Source of the DNA: Xanthomonas sp. DAR 34887 | Lineage (GTDB): Bacteria > Pseudomonadota > Gammaproteobacteria > Xanthomonadales > Xanthomonadaceae | NCBI RefSeq assembly: GCF_041245805.1 | Contig: NZ_CP162490.1 | Location: 4,751,001-4,815,000 of the forward strand | Reading direction: 5' to 3' | Length of the DNA stretch: 64,000 bases | Shown: positions 49,466-57,517 of the stretch, piece by piece | Layout of the letters: each line of letters begins with the position of its first letter | Position numbering within the stretch: position 1 is the stretch's first letter | The notes under the pieces: generated by a model | The model's input: only the letters and a program-made list of their open reading frames with translations | What the model was told of the DNA's origin: nothing | Database searches by the model: none | Program-made: the position numbers and the translations under genes

Positions 49466-50863
49466 TCACGCTGCAGCCCCATCCACCGTCTCGGCCCGCA
49501 GCGCGCCGACCACGCTCGGCCACAGCTCCGACACGGTCGGGTGGATCGGCACCGCCCATTGCAGGGTCTCGAACGGCTGCCCGGCATTGATCAGGTCGAG
49601 CACGCCGTGGATGGCTTCGTCGCCGTTGATGCCGAGGATCGCCGCGCCGAGGATGCGGTGGGTCTGCGCGTCGGCCACCAGTTTCATGAAGCCGGCGGTC
49701 TCGCCGTTCTCGCGCGCGCGCCCGACCTGGGTCATGGGCCGCTTGGCGAACAGCAGCGGGCGGCCGCTGGCGCGTGCCTGCGCCTCGGTCATGCCGACCC
49801 GGCCCAGCGGCGGGTCGGTATACAGCGCGTAGCCGGGCACGCGCTGCGACACCTCGCGCTGGCCGCCATCGAGCAGGTTGGCGGCGACGATCTCGTAGTC
49901 GTTGTAGGCGGTGTGGGTGAACGCGCCGCGGCCGTTGCAGTCGCCCAGCGCCCACACGCCGGCGGCGCTGGTCGCCAGTTGCTCGTCGACGACGATGTAG
50001 CCGCGCGCGTCGGTGGCGATGCCGGCGTATTCCAGGCCCAGGTCGTCGGTATTGGGCTGCCGCCCCATCGCCAGCAGCACATGGCTGGCGAGCACGTCCG
50101 GCGCGCCTTCATGGCAATCCACCCGCACCGCCACGCCCTGCGCGTGCGGCGCGAAGGCGATGCACTGCGCGCCGGTCCGCACCGTCACGCCCTCGCCTTC
50201 CAGCACGCTGCGGATGCAGTCGGACACGTCCTCGTCCTCGCGCGCGATCAACCGCGGCTGCTGCTCGACCACGGTGACCTGCGCGCCCAGGCGACGGAAG
50301 ATCTGCGCGAATTCCAGGCCGATGTAGCTGCCGCCGATCACCACCAGATGCCGCGGCACGTCCTGCAGCTGCAGGATCGAGGTATTGGTCAGGTAGTCGA
50401 CCCGCTCCACGCCCGGCAGCGCCGGCACGTGCGCGCGTCCGCCGACGTTGAGGAAGATCTTCGGCGCACTGATGCATTCCTCGCCCACGCGCAGCCGCTG
50501 CGGCGCCTCGAAGCGGGCATGGCCGCGCAACAGGGTGAGCCCGCGCATGCCGCCCAGCCATTGCTCCAGGTTGTCGCGCGCGCTGTGCGTCACCGCATGC
50601 GCGCGCGCCATCACCCGCGCGATGTCGATGCCCACCTCGCCCTGCAACTGCACGCCGTAGTCGGCGGCGCGCCGCGCCAGGTGCGCCACGCGCGCGCTGG
50701 CGACCAGGGTCTTGGTCGGCATGCAGCCGGTGTTGACGCAGGTGCCGCCGACCAGTTGCCGTTCGACCAGCGCCACCTGCATGCCGGCGGCGACCAGCCT
50801 CCCTGCCAGCGATGGTCCGGCCTGACCGGCGCCGACCACGATCGCGTCGAAGTGGCGGCTCAT
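49466..50863 (-). CDS. FAD-dependent pyridine nucleotide-disulfide oxidoreductase (mercuric reductase-like)
   Basis: This 465-residue flavoprotein has the FAD motif IVVGAGQAGPSLAGRL, the redox-active pair Cys42/Cys47 in GGTCVNTGCMPTKTLVAS, the NAD(P) motif VVIGGSYIGLEFAQIFRRLG, ALGDCNG for FAD, and the C-terminal dimer-interface His-Pro (PIHPTVSELW). It is closest to mercuric reductase/dihydrolipoamide dehydrogenase-like proteins that lack mercury-binding C-terminal cysteines. The physiological substrate is unknown. It overlaps the DUF4126 gene stop by 4 bp, forming a two-gene operon. Confidence 0.93.
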   Translation of the reverse strand: MSRHFDAIVVGAGQAGPSLAGRLVAAGMQVALVERQLVGGTCVNTGCMPTKTLVASARVAHLARRAADYGVQLQGEVGIDIARVMARAHAVTHSARDNLEQWLGGMRGLTLLRGHARFEAPQRLRVGEECISAPKIFLNVGGRAHVPALPGVERVDYLTNTSILQLQDVPRHLVVIGGSYIGLEFAQIFRRLGAQVTVVEQQPRLIAREDEDVSDCIRSVLEGEGVTVRTGAQCIAFAPHAQGVAVRVDCHEGAPDVLASHVLLAMGRQPNTDDLGLEYAGIATDARGYIVVDEQLATSAAGVWALGDCNGRGAFTHTAYNDYEIVAANLLDGGQREVSQRVPGYALYTDPPLGRVGMTEAQARASGRPLLFAKRPMTQVGRARENGETAGFMKLVADAQTHRILGAAILGINGDEAIHGVLDLINAGQPFETLQWAVPIHPTVSELWPSVVGALRAETVDGAAA

Positions 50864-51324
50864 CGCAGCAGCGCCATTGCCAGGACGCCCAGGCCGATCG
50901 CCGCGGCGTCCTCGAGCAGCGCGGCCGGCAGATCGCGGCCGAAACGTCGCGCCATCGCCGCACGCGCCGCGGCACCGCCGTAGGTCCCCAGCACCGCGCC
51001 GAGCGCACCGGCGACCATCGCCGCCACCCACAGCCCGCCGCCCATGCCGACCGCCGCGCCGCACAGGCCGCCCATCACGAGGCGCGTGCCGAACTGCAGC
51101 GGCACCTTGCGGCTGGGCGTGCCCGGCAACTGATCGGTGACCAGTTCGCCGATGGCCAGCAGCGAGACGATCCATGGCATGAAGCGCCACCCCAGGAACG
51201 CCAGCGGGGTGCCGATCAGCGGCAACACCCCCAGGCTGGCGGCCCAGCTGACCACGGCCGGCGCGGTCATCGCGCGCAGGCCCGCGACGATCCCGATCAA
51301 CAGCGCGACGACGAGCAGGCTCAT
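50860..51324 (-). CDS. DUF4126 membrane protein
   Basis: This 154-residue protein has about four hydrophobic helices: LLVVALLIGIVAGLRAMTAPAVVSWAASLG, the FLGWRFMPWIVSLLAIGELV region, GGLCGAAVGMGGGLWVAAMVAGALGAV and the C-terminal AIGLGVLAMAL. The motif DQLPGTPSRKVPLQFGTRLVMGGLCGA is typical of DUF4126. The function is unknown. It is translationally coupled to the downstream flavoprotein, suggesting a shared role in redox or membrane homeostasis. Confidence 0.88.
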   Translation of the reverse strand: MSLLVVALLIGIVAGLRAMTAPAVVSWAASLGVLPLIGTPLAFLGWRFMPWIVSLLAIGELVTDQLPGTPSRKVPLQFGTRLVMGGLCGAAVGMGGGLWVAAMVAGALGAVLGTYGGAAARAAMARRFGRDLPAALLEDAAAIGLGVLAMALLR

Positions 51325-51477
51325 GACGGCGACTCCGGCAGGTGGCGAAAGGAAACCCGGGACAGCCTGGCAAGCGCCGCGTACCGCACGGCAGGCGGCA
51401 GCGGCCCTTGAGTATAGGCAGCCCTGCACCCGCGCCCGCGCGGCAAGGCCGATTTGCGCACGCGCGTGCAATGCGGG

Positions 51478-52617
51478 TCAGGGGATCCGCGCGGGCTTTG
51501 TGCGTTTGGTTGGCTTGGTGGGCTTCGCCGGCTTGGCCGCCTCGGATGGCTTGCCTGCTTTGCCTGCCTTGGTTGCCTTGGTTGCTTTGGCCGGTTTCCC
51601 AGGTCTGGCCTGCTCAGCGGGCTTGAGTACTTTGGTGGCTTCGGGGGACTGCCCGGATCTGGCTGCCCCAGTCGCTTTCGCTTTGGTCGCTTTGGTCGGC
51701 TTGACGATTTTCCCGTCACTCTTCGCTTGCGCTGGCTTGGCCGGCTTGGCGGCCTTTTTGCCATGCGCGGACCCGACGGCTTTCGCCGAGCCGGTGGCGC
51801 TCTCGCGCGACGCAGCGACGCCGCCGCGCGTCGCGCTGGCCTTCAGCGCGACCCAGGTCGGTGCATGATCGCTGGCATGCGCCAGATCGCGCACCCAACG
51901 GTCCACGCCGGCGTCGTGCAGGCGTGCGGCCAGCGGCGGGTTCAACAGCAGGTGATCGATGCGCAGGCCGGCATCGCGCTGCCAGTGCTGGCGGAAGTAG
52001 TCCCAGAACGTGTAGATCCGGCGCTCGCCATGCACCTTGCGCAGGCTGTCGGTCCAGCCTTGCGCGAGCAGGTCCGCGTAGGCCTGGCGGCTTTCCGGCT
52101 GCAACAGCGCGTCGCGGCGCCACGACGCCGGGTTGTAGATGTCCTCGTCCGTCGGCACCACGTTGAAGTCGCCGATCAGCGCCACCGGATGCGGCAGTGC
52201 GACCAACTGCCGCGCATGCCGCTGCAGCCGCGCGAACCAGTCGAGCTTGTAATCGAACTTCGGCCCCGGGCGCGGATTGCCGTTGGGCAGGTACAGGCAG
52301 CCGACCAGCACGCCATGCGCCATCGCCTCGAGGTAGCGACTCTGCGTATCGCGCGGATCGCCCGGCAAACCGCGCCGGCTCTCCACCGGATCGCTGCCCT
52401 TGGCGAGCAACGCCACCCCGTTCCAGGCCGACTGGCCCATCCACAACGCGCCATAGCCGGCAGCGTGGATCTCGGCGATCGGAAAGCCCGCATCCACGCT
52501 CTTGAGTTCCTGCAACCCGACGATGTCCGGCGCCTCGCGCTGCAGCCATTGCAACAGCTGCGGCAGGCGGCTGCGGATGCCGTTGACGTTGTAGGTGGCG
52601 ATCTTGAGCGTCTTCAT
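51478..52617 (-). CDS. xthA: Exodeoxyribonuclease III/AP endonuclease with histone H1-like tail
   Basis: The first 260 residues are a standard ExoIII: metal ligand Asn10 in TYNVNG, Glu37 in LQELKS, LYLPNGNPRPGPKFDYKLDW, Asp150/Asn152 in GDFNVVP, FWDYFRQ and Asp250-His251 in ASDHAPTW. It repairs abasic sites and degrades DNA 3' ends. Residues 261-379 are an added tail of Lys, Ala, Pro and Thr repeats (KPAKPAQAK, TKATKAK, AKPAKPTKPTK), like bacterial histone H1-like proteins. Such a tail is absent from canonical 260-residue ExoIII. The start could also be 52629. Confidence 0.94.
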   Translation of the reverse strand: MKTLKIATYNVNGIRSRLPQLLQWLQREAPDIVGLQELKSVDAGFPIAEIHAAGYGALWMGQSAWNGVALLAKGSDPVESRRGLPGDPRDTQSRYLEAMAHGVLVGCLYLPNGNPRPGPKFDYKLDWFARLQRHARQLVALPHPVALIGDFNVVPTDEDIYNPASWRRDALLQPESRQAYADLLAQGWTDSLRKVHGERRIYTFWDYFRQHWQRDAGLRIDHLLLNPPLAARLHDAGVDRWVRDLAHASDHAPTWVALKASATRGGVAASRESATGSAKAVGSAHGKKAAKPAKPAQAKSDGKIVKPTKATKAKATGAARSGQSPEATKVLKPAEQARPGKPAKATKATKAGKAGKPSEAAKPAKPTKPTKRTKPARIP

Positions 52618-52693
52618 CGCATGTCTCATTGCAGAACCGCCCATCACCTTGGACCAGCTACGCTCGGCGCATCGTGAAAACCGGAGGCGCCGC

Positions 52694-52888
52694 ATGACCC
52701 CCCTCGACAAACCGGTACGCCGCGAACTGGAGATCGACGGCAGGCTGTATACGCTGACCGTGGACCCGGAGGGCCTGAAACTCGCCGAGAAGGGCCGCCG
52801 CAAGGGCCTGGCGTTGCGCTGGAGCGACCTGGTCAACGGCGACGCCGCGCTGGCCACCGCGCTGCAGGCTTCGCTCGCGCCACGCTGA
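52694..52888 (+). CDS. Small conserved hypothetical protein (64 aa)
   Basis: ATG at 52694 after CCGGAGG encodes 64 residues, including ELEIDGRLYTLTVDPEGLKLAEKGRRKGLALRWSDLVNGDAALATALQASL. It reads like a beta-sheet then helix fold. It is cytosolic with no Cys. It resembles small Xanthomonadaceae hypothetical proteins. It is divergent from xthA. The function is unknown. Confidence 0.8.
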   Translation: MTPLDKPVRRELEIDGRLYTLTVDPEGLKLAEKGRRKGLALRWSDLVNGDAALATALQASLAPR

Positions 52889-53009
52889 CACGCAACACGC
52901 TTTCCGGCCGCGTTTGGCGTAGACACTCGACGTCTCGGACTCCCCGGCGCGCAGCCGACCCACGCCGATGGTATTTTTGTCCGATCGGCCATCGACAGGG
53001 AGCGGACCC

Positions 53010-53495
53010 ATGCAGTCGAACCAGCGCAGCACTCACGCGGCAGGCATCGCCCAGCGGCCGCAACGGCTGGCACGCCTCGCCGTGCTGGCCCTGGCCGCAC
53101 TGGCCGGCAGCGCAAGCGCGCAGCAGGAGGCGCTGCGGATCGTGAAGAGGAGCGTCTATGCGCAGGACACGCCGGAGTGGCGCCAGATCCGCGAATGGCT
53201 CGTGCAACACCCCTCGGCGATCGACGGCAAGCGCCTGGGCGATCCCGACCAACTCAGCGCGGTGAGCCTGGACTACAACGTGAGCCTGCCTGCCGCCACC
53301 CGCGCGGTGCCGAGTCCGCTGCCCTTGCCTGCAACCGGTACGCCCGGCGACAGCATCGCCATCGAATCGTGCGCCCAGGGTTACCTGCAGTCGTGGCACT
53401 ACGTGCCGGACGATAGCCCGCAGCACCGCTGGAACCTGCAGTCCTACACGCTGAAGCTGACCGCCGCGTGCCCGGGTGGCGCAGACCTGGGCTGA
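53010..53495 (+). CDS. Secreted hypothetical protein
   Basis: This 161-residue precursor is read from the ATG at 53010, with GGGAGCGG upstream. A signal peptide (PQRLARLAVLALAALAGSASAQ, about residues 15-36) is followed by a domain with YAQDTPEWRQIREWLVQHPSAIDGKRLGDPDQLSAVSLDYNVSL and a C-terminal ESCAQGYLQSWHYVPDDSPQHRWNLQSYTLKLTAACP with two Cys. It looks like a periplasmic protein. No family is recognised. Confidence 0.78.
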   Translation: MQSNQRSTHAAGIAQRPQRLARLAVLALAALAGSASAQQEALRIVKRSVYAQDTPEWRQIREWLVQHPSAIDGKRLGDPDQLSAVSLDYNVSLPAATRAVPSPLPLPATGTPGDSIAIESCAQGYLQSWHYVPDDSPQHRWNLQSYTLKLTAACPGGADLG

Positions 53496-53524
53496 CGCAC
53501 CGCCCGCACAGAGACAGCCAGCGG

Positions 53525-53757
53525 AAATGCCCTTGTGGGAGCGACTTCAGTCGCGACGGGCGTTACCGGGAACGCCAGCCGCGACTGAAAGGCAACTCTA
53601 ATCACTTCAGTTCGGAAGCTGCATGTTGCGCGTGTCGATGGCGTGGCGCTTTCCTGTCGCGGCTGAAGCCGCTCCTACAAGAGCACGGCGCGCATGATGT
53701 AGGAGCGGCTTCAGCCGCGACAGGAAAACCAAGTGGCCATGATGCCAAGGCATCCGG
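53525..53757. repeat. Dispersed repeats including a composite ~170-bp palindromic element
   Basis: A single GTGGGAGCGACTTCAGTCGC unit lies at about 53536. A composite element from about 53588 to 53755 has a CTTCAGT...GAAGCTGCA...TTGCGC arm, then inverted CCTGTCGCGGCTGAAGCCGC (53655) and GTAGGAGCGGCTTCAGCCGC (53699) units, then a CATGATGCCAAGGCATCC end. A near-identical element lies at 63660-63830. No gene is seen in 53496-53966. Confidence 0.88.
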
Positions 53758-53966
53758 GGAAACCCGCCCGCAACGCCAGCCAAGCGCGCTTCCTGCATAC
53801 CGGCGCTCCGCATCCATCGCCGCATCCTGCGTGGCCGGTCCACCCGGCTTCGCGCGTTCGATAAAAGGACGCCACTGCGCCAGGCGCGCCGCCGGCGCGC
53901 TCCCGCATTCATGCCACCGCCCGCGCGGCGTCCGCGAGCGCGCACGCAGTATTCATGGAGAAGCAC

Positions 53967-54887
53967 ATGCTAAGGATCGAAGTTTCATTGTTTTCCGGCC
54001 GTCCCAATCCGGTCTGGTACGTCACCGACAGCGCCGAGGTCGAACGCCTGCTCGGCGAGGTGAGCGGTCACCCGGAGCTGATCGCCCGCCCCGGCGCCGG
54101 TTTCGACGGATTGGGTTTCCGCGAGGTCCGCGTCGAATTCCTCGAAGACACGCCGGCCAGGAGAAAAGGCGTCCCGCGCCAGTTCGCCCTGGCCTCCACC
54201 GCCAGCCGCGATTTCAAGGCCTCCGGTGCGCTGGCGCAACGGCTGATCGAAGCCATGCCGTTGCGCTCCAGGGTGCAGCTGCTGGAACACGCGCTGACCC
54301 CGCTGGACGCCAAACTGCGCGAGAGCGTGCTCGAACGCCTGCAGCGCTATCTCGCCGACCCGCCGCGGCCCTCGCCTCCGCCACCGTCGCCGCCACCCAG
54401 CGCGCTGCGCACCACCATCCAGGACGAGAAGTGCGGCAAGTGCGAATACGAGGTGAGCCAGTACAACCCCGGTTTCTGGAACGGCGCCAGCGTGGTCGGC
54501 CACAACAACTGCTACAACTATGCGCGCAACTGGCGCACCAACACCTTCGCCCAGCCCGGCCGCGCGCACGGCGCCCAGACCTGGACCATGGCCTGCAACA
54601 CGGTCAGCGCCGCAGCCATGGCCGACGGGCTGCGCAAGCGTTGCGACTGCCTGGGCGAGACCGAATACCCGCGCCGGCTGATGGCACTGGTCATCGATCC
54701 CGGCTACGACTACCACTGGTACCGACACCAGCGCGGCGGCTTCTGGGGCCACAAGCCCGGCCACACCCCGGCACGCAATTACGACAACAGCAGCCTGCTG
54801 ATCCTGAATCCGGAAACCTGCAACCGCGGCGGCTACACCCAATTCTGCGGCTACTTCTACGCCGGGCGCTCGGTGGTCATCAACTGA
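53967..54887 (+). CDS. SGRPNP-domain protein with C-terminal papain-like Cys/His domain
   Basis: This 306-residue protein uses the ATG at 53967, preceded by GGAG with 6-nt spacing; an ATG at 53955 is also possible. Residues 1-55 form a domain with IEVSLFSGRPNPVWYV and FDGLGFREV. A helical segment (85-130) and a Pro-rich linker (132-145) follow. The C-terminal domain has a CGKC pair (156-159), Cys182 in GHNNCYNYARNWRT, His250 in GYDYHWYR, His262 in FWGHKPGHTP and YDNSSLLILNP. A Cys-His-Asn/Asp order suggests a papain/NlpC-like hydrolase; this is inference. The next gene repeats the N-terminal domain and starts 10 bp downstream. Confidence 0.72.
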   Translation: MLRIEVSLFSGRPNPVWYVTDSAEVERLLGEVSGHPELIARPGAGFDGLGFREVRVEFLEDTPARRKGVPRQFALASTASRDFKASGALAQRLIEAMPLRSRVQLLEHALTPLDAKLRESVLERLQRYLADPPRPSPPPPSPPPSALRTTIQDEKCGKCEYEVSQYNPGFWNGASVVGHNNCYNYARNWRTNTFAQPGRAHGAQTWTMACNTVSAAAMADGLRKRCDCLGETEYPRRLMALVIDPGYDYHWYRHQRGGFWGHKPGHTPARNYDNSSLLILNPETCNRGGYTQFCGYFYAGRSVVIN

Positions 54888-54897
54888 CGGAAGGGCG

Positions 54898-55239
54898 GTG
54901 CGCGTCGAGCTCGACATCTACAGCGGCCAGCCGAATCCGTGCTGGGACCTCGACGCCATCGCCGCACGCGGATTGCGCCGGCACTGCGAACGCCTGCCGC
55001 GCGTGCCAGGGCCGGCCACCGCGCCGCCGGCGCTGGGCTATCGCGGCTTCCGCTGGCAGGACGGCACGGCGAGCTGGCGCGCACATGCCGGCGAAGTCAG
55101 CGTCGGCGCTGCCGTCTACCGCGATGCCGAGCGCAGCGTGGAGCGCTATCTGCTGGCGACGCTGCCGCCGCCCTTCGCGCCGCTGCGCGAGCGGGTGCAG
55201 GCGGCGATCGAACGCGAGGAGCGGTCCGGGCCGGCATGA
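54898..55239 (+). CDS. Stand-alone SGQPNP-domain small protein, partner of upstream gene
   Basis: The GTG at 54898, with GGAAGGGCG just before it, starts a 113-residue protein. Its N-terminus MRVELDIYSGQPNPCWDL and the later LGYRGFRW align with MLRIEVSLFSGRPNPVWYV and LGFREV of the upstream protein. It lacks the Pro-rich linker and the Cys/His domain. The 10-bp spacing implies co-transcription. It may be a regulator, adaptor or antagonist of the upstream protein. There is no signal peptide. The function is unknown. The following gap 55240-55518 shows nothing recognisable. Confidence 0.72.
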   Translation: MRVELDIYSGQPNPCWDLDAIAARGLRRHCERLPRVPGPATAPPALGYRGFRWQDGTASWRAHAGEVSVGAAVYRDAERSVERYLLATLPPPFAPLRERVQAAIEREERSGPA

Positions 55240-55518
55240 CCGCGCGACGCATGCGCGCGCATCGCCGGGGCGCTCGTCCCATGCTGCTGCATGCCATCGT
55301 GAACCGGCAGCAGCCCTTTCATGCCTACTGCCTCGTTCACGTAACGCACAAGCCGCAGGCAGGCACGTGCATCGGCTCGTGCGGCGCAGCGCTTCACATG
55401 GCCGCAGCCCACTGGCGGACAAGCTCTCCCTCCCGGCAATCGCCTGTCGATTTCCCGTCCGCTCGCACGTCGTAAGCAGAAAGGCGCCCATCCCGGCGCG
55501 CCGCACCCGGAGGTTCCC

Positions 55519-55875
55519 ATGTCCTATGTCGATGGTTTCGTGCTGGCCGTGCCCACGGCCAACAAGCAAAAGTTCCTCGAACACGCCCGCATCGATTCGG
55601 TCTTCATCGAATTCGGTGCGCTGCGCGTGCTCGAATGCTGGGGCGACGACGTGTCGCGCGGCCAGCAGACCGACTTCTTCCGCGCGGTGGAGGCCAAGGA
55701 CGACGAGACGGTGGTGTTCTCGTGGATCGAATGGCCCGACAAGGCCACCCGCGACGCCGGCATGAAAAGGATGATGGAAGACCCGCGCATGGATCCGGAG
55801 GTCAATCCGATGCCATTCGACGGCAAGCGCATGATCTTCGGCGGTTTCGTGCCGATATTGGAATTGAAGAAATAG
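55519..55875 (+). CDS. DUF1428 family protein
   Basis: This 118-residue protein matches DUF1428 (YbaA-like, dimeric alpha/beta-barrel): MSYVDGFVLAVPTANKQKFLEHA, IEFGALRVLECWGDDVSRGQQTDFFRAV, VVFSWIEWPDKATRDAGMKRMMEDPRM and PFDGKRMIFGGFVPI. GGAGG precedes the ATG. It is cytosolic, and its function has not been established for the family. Confidence 0.95.
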   Translation: MSYVDGFVLAVPTANKQKFLEHARIDSVFIEFGALRVLECWGDDVSRGQQTDFFRAVEAKDDETVVFSWIEWPDKATRDAGMKRMMEDPRMDPEVNPMPFDGKRMIFGGFVPILELKK

Positions 55876-55914
55876 GGGGCGAGCACGCTGCCTGGCGCTG
55901 CTGCAGGCAGTCGC

Positions 55915-56304
55915 TCAGGGAATCATGCAGAAGGTGCCGTAGTGATCGGCCGAGTAGTAGCGCTGGTTGACGACCGACTTTTTGGCCCCGTCGGTCACCA
56001 GGAACACCAGCCGATAGGTGCCGGCCGGGCCGCCCGCATCGCGCCGTGCCTTGCCCTCGTAATAGGTCTGGCCGCGGCCGGCCCGGGGCAGGCGTCCTTC
56101 GTCGTTATTGAAGATCTGCACGTCGACGGCATTATGGCCGCAGGCGGCGATCGGGTTGGGCATGGTGATGCAATAGTTCAGGTCGCGAACCGCCTCGCGC
56201 ACATAGGTCGGCAGGGTGCCGCAATTGGTGATCTTCTGCGCCTGCACCTGCGCAGCCGACATGGCGAGCGCGGCTAGCAGCGTGAATCTGATCGAGGAAT
56301 GCAT
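55915..56304 (-). CDS. Secreted guanyl-preferring ribonuclease (RNase N1/T1/Sa family)
   Basis: This 129-residue precursor has a signal peptide (MHSSIRFTLLAALAMSAAQVQA). The mature part follows the microbial ribonuclease fold seen in barnase and RNase Sa: IFNNDEGRLPRAGRGQTYYEGKA with general base Glu83, GTYRLVFLVTDG with Arg98, and RYYSADHYGTFCMI with general acid His121. Four Cys suggest disulfides. It should cleave RNA outside the cytoplasm. No barstar-like inhibitor gene is seen next to it, so secretion is probably the protection. Family assignment is by motif. Confidence 0.8.
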   Translation of the reverse strand: MHSSIRFTLLAALAMSAAQVQAQKITNCGTLPTYVREAVRDLNYCITMPNPIAACGHNAVDVQIFNNDEGRLPRAGRGQTYYEGKARRDAGGPAGTYRLVFLVTDGAKKSVVNQRYYSADHYGTFCMIP

Positions 56305-56635
56305 GGATGACTCCTTGGCAACGGATGGAGGGATGGCCGCCGATGCGATCAGCACGCAGGCCGCGCACCGGACACTGAGAAGAAACGCCTGCGCCGCCCG
56401 TCCGTGAATTCCCAATCTCCCGGCAAGGCGGCCACCGATGCGCTCCCTTCGCGCACGCAGGCTGCCAGGTGTGCTCGAGCTCGAGCTCAAGCGCCAGCGC
56501 CAGCGCCACGGCCACAGCTGCCGGCAGGTGCTGGACGCCACAGCGTCGGCTACCATCGGCGGCGCCGACAGCGCCCCCTGACGCCGGCGCTCGTCTTCTG
56601 CACACTCGCCTGCCTCTCCCGCCCATCCGCCGCCC

Positions 56636-57469
56636 ATGAACCACGCTGCCCCGCCCCGCCCTGTCGCGGGCACTGCCTTCTCTGCGTTGCGCGTGGCCGC
56701 CAAACTCGCCGCCTTCGTCCTGAGCGGCGTGGCGCTGGTGCCGCTGCAATGGTTGCTGATGCGCTTCACCCGCGGCCGCGGCGCCTTCGTGCTGCCGCGG
56801 TTATGGTTCGCCTGCCTGCGCAAGGCGATGGGCATCCGCGTCGAGGTGGTGGGTACGCCGCGCAGCGGCGGCGGCACGCTGTTCGTCGGCAACCACATCT
56901 CGCACTTCGACATCGTGGTGCTGGGCAGCCTGCTGCACGCGCGCTTCATCGCCAAGAACGACATGGAACGCTGGCCGGGCATGCGCCGGCTCGGCGCGCT
57001 GGCGCAGACCTTGTTCATCAGCCGCCGGCGGATCGACGCAGCCAACGTGGCCGCGGCCGTCGCCGCGCAGATCCGCCCCGACCACGACGTGGTGCTGTTC
57101 GCCGAAGGCACCACCTCGTCCGGCGAGCGCGTCGCCCCGTTCAAGTCCAGCCTGTTCTCGCTGTTCCTCGGCGGCGACGCCAACGCCCGGCCATGGACGC
57201 TGCAACCGTTCACCCTGGACATCCTGTCCGTCGATGGCCGCAGCCTGGCGCATGGTGGCGCGCGCGACGCCTACGCGTTCTACGGCAGCATGCAAGCCGG
57301 CGCCCACGTGCTGGGCTTCCTGCGCGCGTCCGGAGCCGTGGTCAGGGTGACCTTCCACGCACCCCTCGCGATCGCGCCGGGCACCGACCGCAAGGCGCTG
57401 GCGCAGCAGGTGCATGCGATCGTGGCATCGGCGCTGCCTGCACCGCGCAGCGACACCCGCGCGGCATAG
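56636..57469 (+). CDS. 1-acyl-sn-glycerol-3-phosphate acyltransferase-like (PlsC family)
   Basis: This 277-residue LPLAT protein has an N-terminal membrane helix (AAFVLSGVALVPLQWLLM) and acyltransferase motif I NHISHFD (Asn86, His87, Asp92). Block III is LFAEGTTSSGERVAPFKSSLFSL. A lipid acceptor is assumed; it could act in phospholipid or ornithine-lipid synthesis. It stands alone and is divergent from the ribonuclease gene. Confidence 0.9.
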   Translation: MNHAAPPRPVAGTAFSALRVAAKLAAFVLSGVALVPLQWLLMRFTRGRGAFVLPRLWFACLRKAMGIRVEVVGTPRSGGGTLFVGNHISHFDIVVLGSLLHARFIAKNDMERWPGMRRLGALAQTLFISRRRIDAANVAAAVAAQIRPDHDVVLFAEGTTSSGERVAPFKSSLFSLFLGGDANARPWTLQPFTLDILSVDGRSLAHGGARDAYAFYGSMQAGAHVLGFLRASGAVVRVTFHAPLAIAPGTDRKALAQQVHAIVASALPAPRSDTRAA

Positions 57470-57517
57470 GCCGCACGCGCCGAGGCAGCGCGACGGCGTT
57501 CGCGCCGCGTCGCAGCG

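Noticed and set aside
55240..55518. An inhibitor (barstar-like) or third partner gene near the ribonuclease and SGRPNP pair
   Set aside because: No frame here has a barstar-like or other recognisable sequence. The gap looks empty.
53468..55765. A 765-codon plus-strand frame across the SGRPNP genes and the DUF1428 gene
   Set aside because: It is out of frame with three supported genes and reads Arg/Pro/Ala-rich with no domain.
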